Counted from the first letter of the stretch, positions 43,793-53,893 are shown. The stretch: 64,000 bases of DNA from Yanghanlia sp047501535 (GCF_047501535.1 NZ_JAZDRJ010000001.1:310001-374000); one strand, 5' to 3'. Translations and numbers: made by a program. Notes: generated by a model not told the origin, from the sequence alone.

Positions 43793-45352
43793 ATGATGAA
43801 TGGTGCGGATATTCTGTGTGACACCCTGTTGGCGCACGATGTGGATGTGTGCTTTACCAACCCGGGTACGTCGGAAATGCACTTTGTGGCGGCCCTCGAT
43901 AAGAAAGAAGGGATGCGCTGTGTGTTGGGCCTGTTCGAGGGGGTGGTGACTGGTGCGGCGGACGGCTATGGGCGCATGGCAGATAAGCCCGCTGCCACCC
44001 TGTTGCACCTCGGGCCAGGGCTGGCAAATGGTTTGGCCAGCCTGCACAACGCCCGGCGTGCCGAAACTCCGATTCTGAATATTGTGGGCGACCATGCGGT
44101 TGGCCACTTGCAGCATGATTCGCCCTTGACCAGTGATATAGACAGCTTGGCGCGGCCGATGTCCAGCATGGTGAGGCGGGTGCGTAGCGCCGATGAGGTT
44201 TCCACCGCTACTGTGGAGGCCATTGAGGCGACGCGGGCAGGGGCGGGCGCGATTGCAACCCTGATTTTGCCGGCTGACGCATCATGGAGCCCGGCTCCTC
44301 CAACAGTGCGTCGGGCACGGCTCCCGCAGCGCACTGCTGTGTGTGACAACGCACTTAAACATGCCGCTGATTTGCTGCGTAATGGCAAGAGTACTTTGTT
44401 GCTGCTGGGGGGAAAGGCGTTGCGTAGCGGAGCGCTTGCAGCAGCCGACCGGATCGCGCAAGTGACGGGGGCCGAACTGATGACACCCACAGCGAACGCC
44501 AGAATTGAACGTGGCCGGGGAAGGGTGGCGATTGACCGGCTGCCATTCAATGTGGACCAAGCAGTGCAAAGAATGGCCGGGTTCAAACAGGTTATTTTGG
44601 TCGGGGCGCCGTCGCCATCAATTTTCTTCGCTTATCCCGGTAAACCGGGGACCCCTTTGGCTGATGGTTGCGAAGTTTTTGCACTGACGCGGGCCTCAGA
44701 CGATTTGCAGCAAGCCTTGGAATCGCTTGCGGATCTGTTAGGAGCGCAGGCTCTGCAGGCGCGTCAGGAAAGCGGTGAGCCGAAACTGGCGCTGCCTTCA
44801 GGGGCGGTGGATGAATTCTCTGGCACCACCGTGATTCAGACCATTGCTGCGCTAGCGCCGGATAACGCCATTATTTGTGATGAGTCAGTATCGGCGGGAA
44901 GATTGATGTATGGTGCGTTGTCGCAGGCCGCTCCGCATGATTATCTGCAACTGACCGGAGGCGCAATCGGGTTTGGCATTCCCGTAGCAGCGGGTGCCGC
45001 GATCGCCTGCCCCGATCGTAAGTTGATCTTGATGCAGGCAGACGGCAGCGGAATGTACAACATTCAAGGCTTGTGGACTCATGCGCGCGAACAGCTCGAT
45101 ATCGTGACGGTTATTTTCGCCAACCACAGCTATGCCGTCCTTCACAACGAGTTGCGTATGGTTGGCGCGGGCGAAGCGGGGCGTAACGCACGCCGTATGC
45201 TGGACATCGTTGATCCAAAATTCAACTGGGTGTCTATGGCCGACGCCGCAGGCATTGAAGCGGCCCGCGTGGCGGATTTAGACACATTTATTGATGTATT
45301 TAAAACGGCGCTGGCCAGAAAAGGCCCGTTCTTGATTGAGGTGTCCCTGTAA
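43793..45352 (+). CDS. Thiamine-diphosphate-dependent enzyme, acetolactate synthase large-subunit-like
   Basis: A 519-residue ThDP enzyme with the three usual domains. The N-terminal PYR domain has NPGTSEMHFVAALD and the conserved Glu of GLFEGVVTGAADGYGR. The C-terminal PP domain has the ThDP/metal motif QADGSGMYNIQGLWTHA, with ADG in place of GDG. It belongs to the group annotated 'acetolactate synthase large subunit' found alone, without the regulatory small subunit, and could equally be a 2-oxoacid decarboxylase. The Bug and LysR neighbours suggest catabolism of an imported acid rather than branched-chain amino acid synthesis. Confidence 0.8.
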   Translation: MMNGADILCDTLLAHDVDVCFTNPGTSEMHFVAALDKKEGMRCVLGLFEGVVTGAADGYGRMADKPAATLLHLGPGLANGLASLHNARRAETPILNIVGDHAVGHLQHDSPLTSDIDSLARPMSSMVRRVRSADEVSTATVEAIEATRAGAGAIATLILPADASWSPAPPTVRRARLPQRTAVCDNALKHAADLLRNGKSTLLLLGGKALRSGALAAADRIAQVTGAELMTPTANARIERGRGRVAIDRLPFNVDQAVQRMAGFKQVILVGAPSPSIFFAYPGKPGTPLADGCEVFALTRASDDLQQALESLADLLGAQALQARQESGEPKLALPSGAVDEFSGTTVIQTIAALAPDNAIICDESVSAGRLMYGALSQAAPHDYLQLTGGAIGFGIPVAAGAAIACPDRKLILMQADGSGMYNIQGLWTHAREQLDIVTVIFANHSYAVLHNELRMVGAGEAGRNARRMLDIVDPKFNWVSMADAAGIEAARVADLDTFIDVFKTALARKGPFLIEVSL

Positions 45353-45454
45353 AGGGGGGGCGGTGCAGCCCCTGCATTTTAGGATTCAGGGCGCTGTGCT
45401 CTATAGTGCGGTGTGGCTAAGCTTTAGCCTGCAAACCACCCACTGGAGCACAGT

Positions 45455-46477
45455 ATGCAATCCAATCAGTCCTTCCCTATCCGTGCACTCAGAGGTCGAC
45501 ATCAACGGTTGCGCGATACCGGTTGCGCCGTTGCTTTGAGCGCCATCCTCCTTTCTGGCGCAGGAGTTGGTGTGGCCAATGCCCAACCGCACAGCGGTTT
45601 GCAGCTAAGCGAAATCAATGAGGCGAGCCACCCTTACAGCACTTGGAATTGCGCCAGGCAGCCCATCAAGACGCGCATGGTGGGCCGGTCACTGGAAGTC
45701 CGGGTGGGTGAAGAAAGCCGTTTTCTGCTGCCTGCCGTATCGGCTTCGGGGGCGCGCTACGTGGCGCCGGGTGATGCCGATACTGAATTCTGGAGCAAGG
45801 GCGGGCAAGCCAATGTCACATGGTCGGGTGTTGCATTACCCATCTGCGCACAAGAGGGCACGCTTGTCACGCCAGTGCGAGCCAGCGGAAACGAACCGTT
45901 TTGGTCTATTGATTACGATGGCTGGCAAATTACGCTGAGTGAGCCCGGCCGGCCTGAGCAACAATTCACCCAGGTCGAGCAAAGTCCCAGTGCTTATGGT
46001 TGGACGTTGCAAACCACAGAAGGCCGGCCTTCCGTGCGAGTCAACATCACCGAGGCCGTTTGCCAGGACAATATGAGCGGGCAGCTCTACCCTTACACAG
46101 TGACTTTGAACATGAACGAACAGACGCATCAAGGGTGTGGCGGCGACCCGGCACGGTTGCTACAGGGTGCAACCTGGCAATTGAAAACTGTGGGTGAAAC
46201 GGCTGTGACGGTAGCCGCGCACTTGGAGTTTCTTGCTGACAATCGTCTGGCGGGCTCTGACGGCTGCAATCGTCTTATGGGGCGTTACGAGCTCAGCGGT
46301 GAAGGCATCCGGTTTTCTCAACTGGCGGGCACACGCATGGCGTGCGCACCCGAAATCATGAAGCAAGCCGATACGATAGGGCGGTTGTTAGCCGATGTGC
46401 ATCGTTTCGCTTTCGATGATTCCGGCGCTCTGCTGCTGGAAACGAGTGCGGACACTTTGCGCTTAGTGGCGGAATAA
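45455..46477 (+). CDS. META-domain protein, secreted (HslJ-like C-terminus)
   Basis: A 340-residue exported protein with a signal peptide after a long basic N-terminus, cleaved near VANAQ. Residues about 60-230 form a COG3650-like region (NEPFWSIDYDGWQITLSEPG) with paired cysteines. The C-terminal META domain (about 232-335) shows GATWQLKTVG, LAGSDGCNRLMGRYEL and GTRMACAPEIMKQ. META proteins such as HslJ are linked to envelope stress or novobiocin tolerance, but the role here is unknown. Confidence 0.8.
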   Translation: MQSNQSFPIRALRGRHQRLRDTGCAVALSAILLSGAGVGVANAQPHSGLQLSEINEASHPYSTWNCARQPIKTRMVGRSLEVRVGEESRFLLPAVSASGARYVAPGDADTEFWSKGGQANVTWSGVALPICAQEGTLVTPVRASGNEPFWSIDYDGWQITLSEPGRPEQQFTQVEQSPSAYGWTLQTTEGRPSVRVNITEAVCQDNMSGQLYPYTVTLNMNEQTHQGCGGDPARLLQGATWQLKTVGETAVTVAAHLEFLADNRLAGSDGCNRLMGRYELSGEGIRFSQLAGTRMACAPEIMKQADTIGRLLADVHRFAFDDSGALLLETSADTLRLVAE

Positions 46478-46586
46478 CAGTTTCGGCGTAGGGGCCTCAC
46501 GCCTCGCAGTCGTTGTTGCTCTTGCTTTAGGCAAAGTGGGCCGCGCTCACCATCGCCTTCAAAGCGCAGGCACGGGGCAATCCGCC

Positions 46587-47924
46587 TTAGCTTCTTGCTG
46601 AGTTCAGTGGCGCAGTGACAGCCGGTCGTAAAGATAAGGCCAGGCTCACACCGCGCAGGGCGTTGAAAATCAGGAATGACAGCCACAGGCCATGGTTGCC
46701 CAGCCATGGCAGCAGAGCGAGCGACAGGGCCAGAAAGGCCAGCGAACACCCCAACATGACCAGCATTAAAGGCCGGGTGCGGGTCGCGCCCATGAAAACG
46801 CCGTCGTACAAGTAGGCGGGCATGGAGATTAAGGGGGCGAGAATGGCCCAGGCTAGATACTGTTTGGCCAGCGTTCTGATGTCGGGCTGGTCGGTCAGCA
46901 GGTCGATCAATTGGGTTCCCGCTACGGCATAGACCAGTGCATACAACAATGAGCCTAACAAACCCCAGGCCATGCACACGCGAATTACCCGCGTCAGCCG
47001 CTTTGTGTCGCGCCGGCCCACTGCAGAACCCGTCAGGGTTTCGGCTGCGTGCGCGAAGCCATCCAAACCATACGATGTGAAGCTCAAGAAGTTCAGCAAA
47101 ATGGCGTTGGCCGCCAGCAAGGCATCGCCTTGGCGGGCGCCCAGATGGGTGAACCATGCCATGGTGGCCAACAGACAGGCAGTACGAATAAAAATATGGC
47201 TGTTGATCTGAATCAGCCGGCGCATGGCTGCGGTTTCAATCAGTTCGGCCCATTGTGTTCTGTCAATTTGCGTGCGATAGCTGCGCCAAATCAGCCAGGC
47301 ACCCACGGCCGTGCCGCTGATATCCGCGACTGCTGTCGCCCGGCCTATTCCACTCACTCCCCACCCCAAGCCATGGACAAAACTTAAGACTGCAACCAGA
47401 TTCACCAAGTTGATGAGTATCTGAATGGCCAGGGCGACGCGCACGCGTTGGCAGCCGAGCAGCCAACCGAGAATGACATAATTAATTAGCGCAAAGGGGG
47501 CAGACCACACACGGCCTTGCGCATACAAGTGCGCTTGTTCTGCTGCTTCCGCCGAGGCGCCCAGCAAGGTCAGGCCCCCATGGATCAATGGCTGCTGGAG
47601 CAACAGAATCATCAGCCCCAGGCCGCCGGCCATCAGCACGCCGCGACTTATTGTCAACAGCACGGACTCTGTTTTTCCGGCGCCAAAATATTGGGCGACC
47701 ACACCGGTTGTCCCCATGCGCAGAAAGCCGAAAGCCCAGAATATGAGGTTGAACAGCAGGCTGCCCAGCGCCACGCCTGCCAAGTGTTGCGCACCAGGCA
47801 GATGGCCGGCGACGGCGGTATCAACGGCCGACATCAAAGGCTGTGTCAGATTGGCCAGAATGATGGGTATGGCCAGGAACAGGACTTGGCGGTAGCTGAG
47901 GTCGGACGACGAGGTGGAGCTCAT
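46587..47924 (-). CDS. MATE-family efflux transporter (DinF-like)
   Basis: A 445-residue membrane protein with 12 predicted helices. Helix 1-2 reads LANLTQPLMSAVDTAVAGHL, then FWAFGFLRMGTTGVVAQYFG, as in DinF-type MATE exporters. I chose ATG 47924 (MSSTSSSDLSYRQ). The longer frame to 48005 would add a polar stretch into the gap before the divergent amidase. It exports drugs or metabolites using an ion gradient; substrate unknown. Confidence 0.87.
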   Translation of the reverse strand: MSSTSSSDLSYRQVLFLAIPIILANLTQPLMSAVDTAVAGHLPGAQHLAGVALGSLLFNLIFWAFGFLRMGTTGVVAQYFGAGKTESVLLTISRGVLMAGGLGLMILLLQQPLIHGGLTLLGASAEAAEQAHLYAQGRVWSAPFALINYVILGWLLGCQRVRVALAIQILINLVNLVAVLSFVHGLGWGVSGIGRATAVADISGTAVGAWLIWRSYRTQIDRTQWAELIETAAMRRLIQINSHIFIRTACLLATMAWFTHLGARQGDALLAANAILLNFLSFTSYGLDGFAHAAETLTGSAVGRRDTKRLTRVIRVCMAWGLLGSLLYALVYAVAGTQLIDLLTDQPDIRTLAKQYLAWAILAPLISMPAYLYDGVFMGATRTRPLMLVMLGCSLAFLALSLALLPWLGNHGLWLSFLIFNALRGVSLALSLRPAVTAPLNSARS

Positions 47925-48143
47925 GAGGTGTGGTGCAAATGCTTTGGAACGGAGCCGGAAAACCGAGCTGGACGGAAGCCAGGAGGATGGCATGCCGTCA
48001 ATCATGTGGTGCCTATTGTGCCTTACTGCGCATCAGTTGTTTGATAAGGCAAATAATTTTTATATGATGTCGGACAGGCGCCTCCACGAACTCTTCCCAA
48101 TTACCCGGCCGCAGCCTTCGGTCGGAAAATATGTGAGCCCAAT

Positions 48144-49670
48144 ATGAAAAACCGTGAATTGCTCAGCCTTTCAGCAGTAGAGATGCGTCGCCAGATCGGC
48201 GCGCGCACGATTTCGGTACCCGAGTTGGTGGATGCCTGTATCGAACGCATAGAAGCTGTGAATCCGGCTGTCAACGCGGTCACGGCAACGTGCTTTGAGC
48301 GCGCTCGTGAAGAAGCCCAGACAGCGCAGCGGCAGGTGATGCAGGGTGAACCGCTGGGCCTGCTGCACGGCCTGCCACTGGGTGTCAAAGATCTCGAAGA
48401 GACGGCAGGGTTGTTGTCCACTTACGGTTCGCCACGCTTCCGGGGCCATATTCCGGCTCATGACAATAGTTTTGTCGCCAGTTTGCGCCGTGCCGGTGCA
48501 ATTGTGCTGGGCAAGACCAATGTGCCTGAAATGGGCGCCGGTGCAAATAGCCGCAACCCAGTCTGGGGGGCGACCGGCAACCCGTTCAACCCCAGCCTTA
48601 ATGCCGGAGGCTCCTCAGGCGGTTCGGCAGTCGCGTTAGCACTGGACATGATGCCGGTCTGCACGGGCTCTGATACCGGTGGTTCTTTGCGTATTCCGGC
48701 AGCCTTGAACGGGGTAGTGGGTTTCAGGCCGTCGCCCGGACTGGTACCGGTGGATCGCCGCCAATTGGGCTGGACGCCCATCTCTGTTGTCGGCCCTATG
48801 GGCCGTAATGTGGAAGATACCTGCCTGCAATTAGCCGCCACCATTGGGCTGGATGACCGCGACCCCCTCTCGTATTTGCCTCAAGCCACCGGCGCGGTTT
48901 TTTCGCAGCCTCACCATGTTGATCTGGCCTCTTTGCGCGTCGGCTATACCGAAGATTTTGGCGTATGCCCGGTGGATGATGGTATTCGCCAGGTGTTTCG
49001 CGAACGCATTGAAGCGATCCGCCATTTGTTCCGTAGTTGTGAGCGCGTAGAACCGGACATGGCCGAAGCCGACCGTTGTTTCGATGTGGTGCGCGCCATG
49101 GGTTTTGTGGCCGGCTTTAAAGAAGCTTATGAGAACGAGCCGGAATTACTTGGCCCCAATATCCGTGCAAATTACGAGATGGGTGCGGGAATGTCGATGG
49201 CTGACGCCGCCTGGGCTCATCTTGAGCAAACCAAGATTTTTCGTAATTTCCAGCAGCTTTATAACGATGTTGATATCGTGATTTCACCCACCACGCCGGT
49301 ATCGCCATTCCCCTGGACGCAGCTTTACCTAGATGAAATAAACGGCCAGAAAACCCGCAATTATTACCATTGGCTGGGCCTGACGTATGTGATTACTCTG
49401 GTGACCAACCCGACGATTTCCTTGCCCTGCGGCGTCGACCAAAACGGCATGCCTTTTGGCTTACAGATTGTGGGGCGGCATCGCGGTGATTTTGCCTTGT
49501 TGAATATTGCTTACAGCCTGGAAGCCGCGTTTGCCGCCAACCCGGCGACTGCCCGGCCGCTTCCCGATTTACAGGCTTTGCTTACGCCGCGCCCCGAACT
49601 GCAGTCCATCGTCACCCACCCGCCTATTTATGGTGGTGAGGCAGGGGCCGAAGCGCACGCGCCGGTATAA
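48144..49670 (+). CDS. Amidase (amidase signature family)
   Basis: A 508-residue hydrolase with the Ser-cisSer-Lys triad: Lys in LPLGVKDLEETAG, the first Ser in NAGGSSGGSAVALAL and the nucleophile region GSDTGGSLRIPAALNGVVGF. It has no GatB/GatC neighbours and keeps an extended C-terminus, so it is a catabolic amidase rather than the tRNA amidotransferase subunit GatA. Substrate unknown. Confidence 0.9.
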   Translation: MKNRELLSLSAVEMRRQIGARTISVPELVDACIERIEAVNPAVNAVTATCFERAREEAQTAQRQVMQGEPLGLLHGLPLGVKDLEETAGLLSTYGSPRFRGHIPAHDNSFVASLRRAGAIVLGKTNVPEMGAGANSRNPVWGATGNPFNPSLNAGGSSGGSAVALALDMMPVCTGSDTGGSLRIPAALNGVVGFRPSPGLVPVDRRQLGWTPISVVGPMGRNVEDTCLQLAATIGLDDRDPLSYLPQATGAVFSQPHHVDLASLRVGYTEDFGVCPVDDGIRQVFRERIEAIRHLFRSCERVEPDMAEADRCFDVVRAMGFVAGFKEAYENEPELLGPNIRANYEMGAGMSMADAAWAHLEQTKIFRNFQQLYNDVDIVISPTTPVSPFPWTQLYLDEINGQKTRNYYHWLGLTYVITLVTNPTISLPCGVDQNGMPFGLQIVGRHRGDFALLNIAYSLEAAFAANPATARPLPDLQALLTPRPELQSIVTHPPIYGGEAGAEAHAPV

Positions 49671-49786
49671 CGGATAGGAAGACAGCTGGCCCGATAACAC
49701 GGGCCTGCTGCAGGCTATGCGGGGTGTGGCGGGCTTGGGTCGTTCCCTCAACTGCGACCAATTTCGTGCCTATGGCAGGCAGGTTG

Positions 49787-50536
49787 CTAACTTTCTTGCA
49801 CTGAGTGCAGTTTGTTGTTTTTGAAATTCAGTGTGAAATACGTCAGCGGTGCGGCGGCGTCAGCCTGAATATCGAGTTCCAGGCGGTTACCCTCAAGCTT
49901 GGCGTTTTTCAGTTGCACCGCCTGGCCCGCCTTCCAGACGTCGGCTTCGACTTCCTGGAATTTTTGGCGAAGTTCCATACGATAAGGGGTGCCGTCCCAG
50001 CCTTCCCATTCCCACGTGCCGGCGATCTGGGCAGGCACCACCCACTTGTATATTTTTACCCCACTCAGTTCGAGCAGTTCGTCAGGCTTCCAGTCTCCCA
50101 TGCTGAATGCGTGAGACACAATGCGGGTGCCTGGGCGCAATTCGTTAAGGAGGCGAGGCCGCAGTTGAAGATTGACGGAATCCAGCAGGTAGAGGGTGAC
50201 GACGGTTGCTGCGCTGATGTCGGCGGTGAAGATGCTGTCTTCGATAAAGTCGACCATATATTCAACGCGCGTCAGGCCTGCGTATTCCATGGCGTCGGCG
50301 ATTCTGTATGGGTCGATTTCTATACCAATGCTACGGGTGTTGTAATGCCGGGCTGCGGCGACGACGATGCGGCCATCGCCTGCGCCCAAGTCATAGAGCA
50401 GGTCTTGCGGGCCGACGCCCGCCAGTTCCAGCATGGCCTTGATCACGCCTTCGTCGGTAGGGACAAAGGGGACGTCCAGGAAAGCATCCTGTTCCAGGGA
50501 ATAGTTGTCAGGGTCGTCGACCAGATCTCTGAACAA
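49787..50536 (-). CDS. Class I SAM-dependent methyltransferase, unknown target
   Basis: A 249-residue protein. The SAM-binding motif is LLYDLGAGDGRIVVAAARH (about 46-64), then GIEIDPYRI with the ribose-binding acid. The N-terminal DVPFVPTDEGVIKAMLELAG is typical of a group of small methyltransferases that may be related to protein lysine methylation, but I cannot assign a target. The start is a TTG at 50536 with AGG upstream; a later start is possible. It has no close operon partner. Confidence 0.7.
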   Translation of the reverse strand: MFRDLVDDPDNYSLEQDAFLDVPFVPTDEGVIKAMLELAGVGPQDLLYDLGAGDGRIVVAAARHYNTRSIGIEIDPYRIADAMEYAGLTRVEYMVDFIEDSIFTADISAATVVTLYLLDSVNLQLRPRLLNELRPGTRIVSHAFSMGDWKPDELLELSGVKIYKWVVPAQIAGTWEWEGWDGTPYRMELRQKFQEVEADVWKAGQAVQLKNAKLEGNRLELDIQADAAAPLTYFTLNFKNNKLHSVQES

Positions 50537-50675
50537 AGCTTATACCTGCAAAGAAGGTTAGATGTTGGATAGCGAATCGCCGCCGTGTTGTGGCGGAGAA
50601 GCTCTGGCCGAGAAGGCCGGAGCGCTACGTGGTTACTGAACAACCGTTGATCGATTATAGGGGAGAGCAGGCTGT

Positions 50676-50999
50676 TCAGCGGCGATGTCGATGGTTGCGG
50701 CTATGTGAGCGGCGGTCGTGGCGGCCTTTGGCGCTATGGCGCGACCGCCCATTATTGTCCCATTTTTGCGAGTGCCGCCTATCGTCGCTGGTCAGGATAT
50801 TTCCCAGCAAGCCGCCGGCGGCGGCGCCACCGATTGTGTAGCCGACGTCGCCGCCCGAGACGACAGCTCCGGCCGCTGCTCCGAGCCCGGCTCCCATCAG
50901 GGTGTTGTTGGCTCTTCGGTCGTGGTGCGTGGCACAGCCTGCCATAACCAAGGCCAGCAGGCTGATGGAAGCCAGTTTGATCACGCGTGTTTTGAACAT
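50676..50999 (-). CDS. Glycine-zipper 2TM lipoprotein
   Basis: A 107-residue lipoprotein. The signal ends in lipobox LVMAGC (Cys about residue 22). A glycine zipper follows (GAGLGAAAGAVVSGG and GGAAAGGLLGNIL), a pattern of the rickettsial 17-kDa antigen / SlyB type. The tail is a strongly basic string of Arg, His and Ser. It is likely anchored in the outer membrane; no specific role can be given. Confidence 0.78.
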   Translation of the reverse strand: MFKTRVIKLASISLLALVMAGCATHHDRRANNTLMGAGLGAAAGAVVSGGDVGYTIGGAAAGGLLGNILTSDDRRHSQKWDNNGRSRHSAKGRHDRRSHSRNHRHRR

Positions 51000-51189
51000 G
51001 AGGTGTGCTCCGGTTGCTTAAGATGTGCTTGAGGTTAAGCAACAGAAGCGAGGGCTGCCAGCGCTTTAGCCTGCTTTGCAGGCGTTTGAAATAATTACGC
51101 GCAGCCCATGCTTTTCTGTAACGGTTTAGCAGTCATTTGCCACGGGTTTGTGACCAGCAGCCTGTGTGCAGGCTGCGCGGTTCACCATT

Positions 51190-51215
51190 GCCCCTTGTTA
51201 TTTTTATTAAGGGGC
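51190..51215 (-). terminator. Stem-loop after the envelope operon
   Basis: GCCCCTT (51190-51196) and AAGGGGC (51209-51215) form a 7-bp stem about 10 bp past the stop of the CsgG-like gene, with an AT-rich loop. A second stem, CAGCCTG/CAGGCTG, lies at 51159-51176. Together they probably end the five-gene operon. Confidence 0.5.
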
Positions 51216-51224
51216 ATGGCTGGC

Positions 51225-52463
51225 TCAATTGTTCAGGAAGGCATCCTTGCGGGAAGGCTCCTGGGGAGCGCGCCTGGGTGATGCAGCGCGTTTAGGTGGG
51301 GCGGGCTTCTTGACTGCTTTGCGCAGAATGTAGCTGCCATCGGCTTCCAGGTTGCCAGAGGACATTTTCAAGTAAGAGAACTTGGGTTTGACTTCGGTAA
51401 CCGTGCCCACGCCGACCTCGACCTCCATTGAGCCCAGTGATTCGCCGCTTTGCGGGTCGATGAGTTCCTCGCCTTCCAGGAATACGGCGTAGGTTTCGCC
51501 CTTGGAAACTGCGCCTTCACCCCTATTGATAATGGCGGTGTCCCCCATGGCTTTGACAACCCGCATGGGGTAGATGCTGGCAACCATTTCGCTGACGAGT
51601 TTATCAGCGGCATTGCTGATGAGCTTGGACAGTGCGCCCGCCCCTACGTGGCTGACGCCGGGGTAGGTGGCGCCAAATTTTTGTGTGCCGGACCACTTTA
51701 GCTTGCGTGACGCGAACTCAATAATCTTGACCTGCAGGGTGCCGCTGACCGAGCTTTTAACTAATTCTTCACCCGTCATGCGGATGACTTCCCGGTTGTT
51801 GTTGCTGATACCCAGGCTGGTCAGTTCGGCAATGACGATGTAATCGGCCCCGCTGGCTTGAGAAAGGCGAGCCAGTTCGGCAACGGCTGCATCGCCTCCG
51901 AGAATGAAGTCTTTTTCGTTTTCGAAAATATCCTCGTTGTCCCGGTTAAGTACGTCGAAGCGCCTTGACCCAACGATGGCGTCGCTGACCGTCTGCCTGA
52001 GCAGGCTTCCGTATTGTTTATGGCTTCCGACCACAACGATGCTGCGCCGGTTGGTGTCTGCACCCATGCGCTCAAACTTCGCGTAACGCAAAGTGACGAC
52101 GGCTTCCCAGCCCGCTTCCGACAGGGCATAGGCATCGTCGACGCTATAGCCAAGAATGGGAGCGTTTACCGGGCTGCGCAACACTTTGACGATATTGGAA
52201 TTGAGCGCGGTGACCATCAACGTGTCTTCCTCGCCGTTCGCCAAGATATCGGTGGCAAGGTTGGTGGATTCCATGCTCGCTTGCAGGTCAACGCCGAAGG
52301 CCTGCCCCGCTGCGTTCACCAAAGCAGATTGAATCGCTGCCTCGCGCGTCAGGCCGGTACCTTCGGCGGTGAGGCTGGCCTCGGTTACCTGGGCTGCCAC
52401 CTGCGCGGGCAGGCCGGCGCCCAGAGCCAGAACGAAAGCAAAGACAGCAAATAGCTGGTTCAT
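51225..52463 (-). CDS. CsgG-like secreted protein, last gene of the envelope operon
   Basis: A 412-residue protein with a signal peptide ending AQVAAQ. No lipobox Cys is seen. Residues about 145-300 resemble the CsgG/LpoB-type fold (IVVVGSHKQYGSLLRQTVSD, then YIVIAELTSLG, then FASRKLKWSGTQKFG). The region after about 300 is a beta-rich C-terminal domain (SKGETYAVFLEGEELIDPQSG), followed by a basic Pro/Ala/Arg tail. CsgG proper forms the curli export pore, but no curli genes are here. It follows the DUF6844-like gene by 11 bp. Function unknown. Confidence 0.65.
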   Translation of the reverse strand: MNQLFAVFAFVLALGAGLPAQVAAQVTEASLTAEGTGLTREAAIQSALVNAAGQAFGVDLQASMESTNLATDILANGEEDTLMVTALNSNIVKVLRSPVNAPILGYSVDDAYALSEAGWEAVVTLRYAKFERMGADTNRRSIVVVGSHKQYGSLLRQTVSDAIVGSRRFDVLNRDNEDIFENEKDFILGGDAAVAELARLSQASGADYIVIAELTSLGISNNNREVIRMTGEELVKSSVSGTLQVKIIEFASRKLKWSGTQKFGATYPGVSHVGAGALSKLISNAADKLVSEMVASIYPMRVVKAMGDTAIINRGEGAVSKGETYAVFLEGEELIDPQSGESLGSMEVEVGVGTVTEVKPKFSYLKMSSGNLEADGSYILRKAVKKPAPPKRAASPRRAPQEPSRKDAFLNN

Positions 52464-52474
52464 GGTCGGCCCCT

Positions 52475-53893
52475 TCAAAAGTCACTCTTATCGTTGACCA
52501 TCCGTGAAGAGCGCGATTGGTCGACTGCCGTGCCTGGGGTGTTTTGCTTGCTTGTAGTCGCTTGGTTGCGGCCTTGCGCATCAATGGCGTTGGCGTTATC
52601 AAGCTGCCCGTATGTCCAGGCCACTACCGAGCCAACGTGCAGAACACCGTTTTCGTCTTTTTCTTCCCAGCGCTTTACAACCGTTGTGCCGCGCAGGTCG
52701 CCTTGAGCGGTTGCCCGGCCTGACCGGGTAAAGGTGCTGATCGCTTCGGAGATTTGCCTGCGGGTGTCTTCGACATCGCTCTTCTTGCCCGCATCGAAAT
52801 AAGTGATGCGTTCCAACTGCTCTTCTTCGACGGCGCCGATGGAATCGGTTTGTTCCACCTGGATGTTGGTGTTCATGAACTCGACAATGCTGCTTTCAGC
52901 CAAGCTCTGGGCTTGTTGCGTCGCGTTCTGCCGTGCTTGGAAGGCGCGAGAAGGGCCCCAGTCTGGGGCGATGGAGACGGACGTCCGGCCATAAGACAGC
53001 AGCATGGGGCGGCCTTGCTCATCGTAGGTGAAGCGCAGGCCGATTTCGTCCAGATAGCCTTTGGAGTCGGCGGGCAGCAGGTCGCTGAGCGAGCGAGGGT
53101 TACCGGTGACCAGAGACGGACGCTTGCGGCTGATATCGCGGGCAAATTGCTGGGTTTTGTCCGAACGCACGGCGATCACGCCGACGATGACAACTTTGCC
53201 GTTGGGAGAGTCTTCGGTAAAGATGCGGGTCTGTACGGGTACCAAGCCCTGCATGCTGTGCACCGCCCGTTTGACGGTGTTCTTGTGCAGGTTGTTCTTG
53301 TAGAGCGTTTTTTTCTGGTCTACCGACATACGCTGGACTTCTTCAGCCGGTACGCCGTCCTCAATCAGCTGATCGTCCAGATTTTTTTCCGTTAAGGATT
53401 GCAAGGCTTTGTCCAGCCATTGGGCCAGGCGACTGCCGCCAGCCTGTATGACATCGAGTTCGGCTTCGGGGAAGTCATCGCGATTGCTGGAGTCGTCCTG
53501 AAACTGGCTGCGGACGGATTCGACCTTGAGCCGCCCGTAGTTCTGCATGACGAAGTCGGCACGCATGTCGAACATGGCCTGCTCATAGGCCAGTGCCAAT
53601 TGCCTGCCGAAATGGGCATCTAGGGGGCTGCCGATGACTGCCGCTTGGCCCACGAAAAAACTGCGGCCGCCTTCGGCAATACCGATGGGCTGAAACTGTC
53701 GTTCAAATTCGCTTACCCAGTCAGAGAAAGTGATGCCGGCTGTGCTGTTGTCGGCTGAGGCTGGGGTGGCGGCTTCCACTACGCTTTCTGGAGTGGTGGG
53801 CGTGACCAGTTGGTCGTCGGGGACCTGTGCATGCAAGGGGGCGACGGCCAAGCAAGAAAGCAAGGCCAAACGATAAGCGTGTTTCTTCATCAT
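52475..53893 (-). CDS. DUF6844-like exported protein
   Basis: A 472-residue protein with a signal peptide (LALLSCLAVAPLHAQ). The body is mixed, with a region EDSPNGKVVIVGVIAVRSDK and a C-terminal part WEEKDENGVLHVGSVVAWTYG, resembling DUF6844. I recall this family accompanying CsgG-like and LpoB-like genes, but this is by memory. It lies 6 bp after the LpoB-like gene. No catalytic motif is visible. Its place in the operon suggests work in the periplasm with the four lipoprotein-like neighbours. Confidence 0.6.
   Translation of the reverse strand: MMKKHAYRLALLSCLAVAPLHAQVPDDQLVTPTTPESVVEAATPASADNSTAGITFSDWVSEFERQFQPIGIAEGGRSFFVGQAAVIGSPLDAHFGRQLALAYEQAMFDMRADFVMQNYGRLKVESVRSQFQDDSSNRDDFPEAELDVIQAGGSRLAQWLDKALQSLTEKNLDDQLIEDGVPAEEVQRMSVDQKKTLYKNNLHKNTVKRAVHSMQGLVPVQTRIFTEDSPNGKVVIVGVIAVRSDKTQQFARDISRKRPSLVTGNPRSLSDLLPADSKGYLDEIGLRFTYDEQGRPMLLSYGRTSVSIAPDWGPSRAFQARQNATQQAQSLAESSIVEFMNTNIQVEQTDSIGAVEEEQLERITYFDAGKKSDVEDTRRQISEAISTFTRSGRATAQGDLRGTTVVKRWEEKDENGVLHVGSVVAWTYGQLDNANAIDAQGRNQATTSKQNTPGTAVDQSRSSRMVNDKSDF

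Noticed and set aside
51225..52463. A curli secretion system
   Set aside because: Only a CsgG-like protein is present. No CsgA, B, E or F is seen, and it lacks a lipobox.
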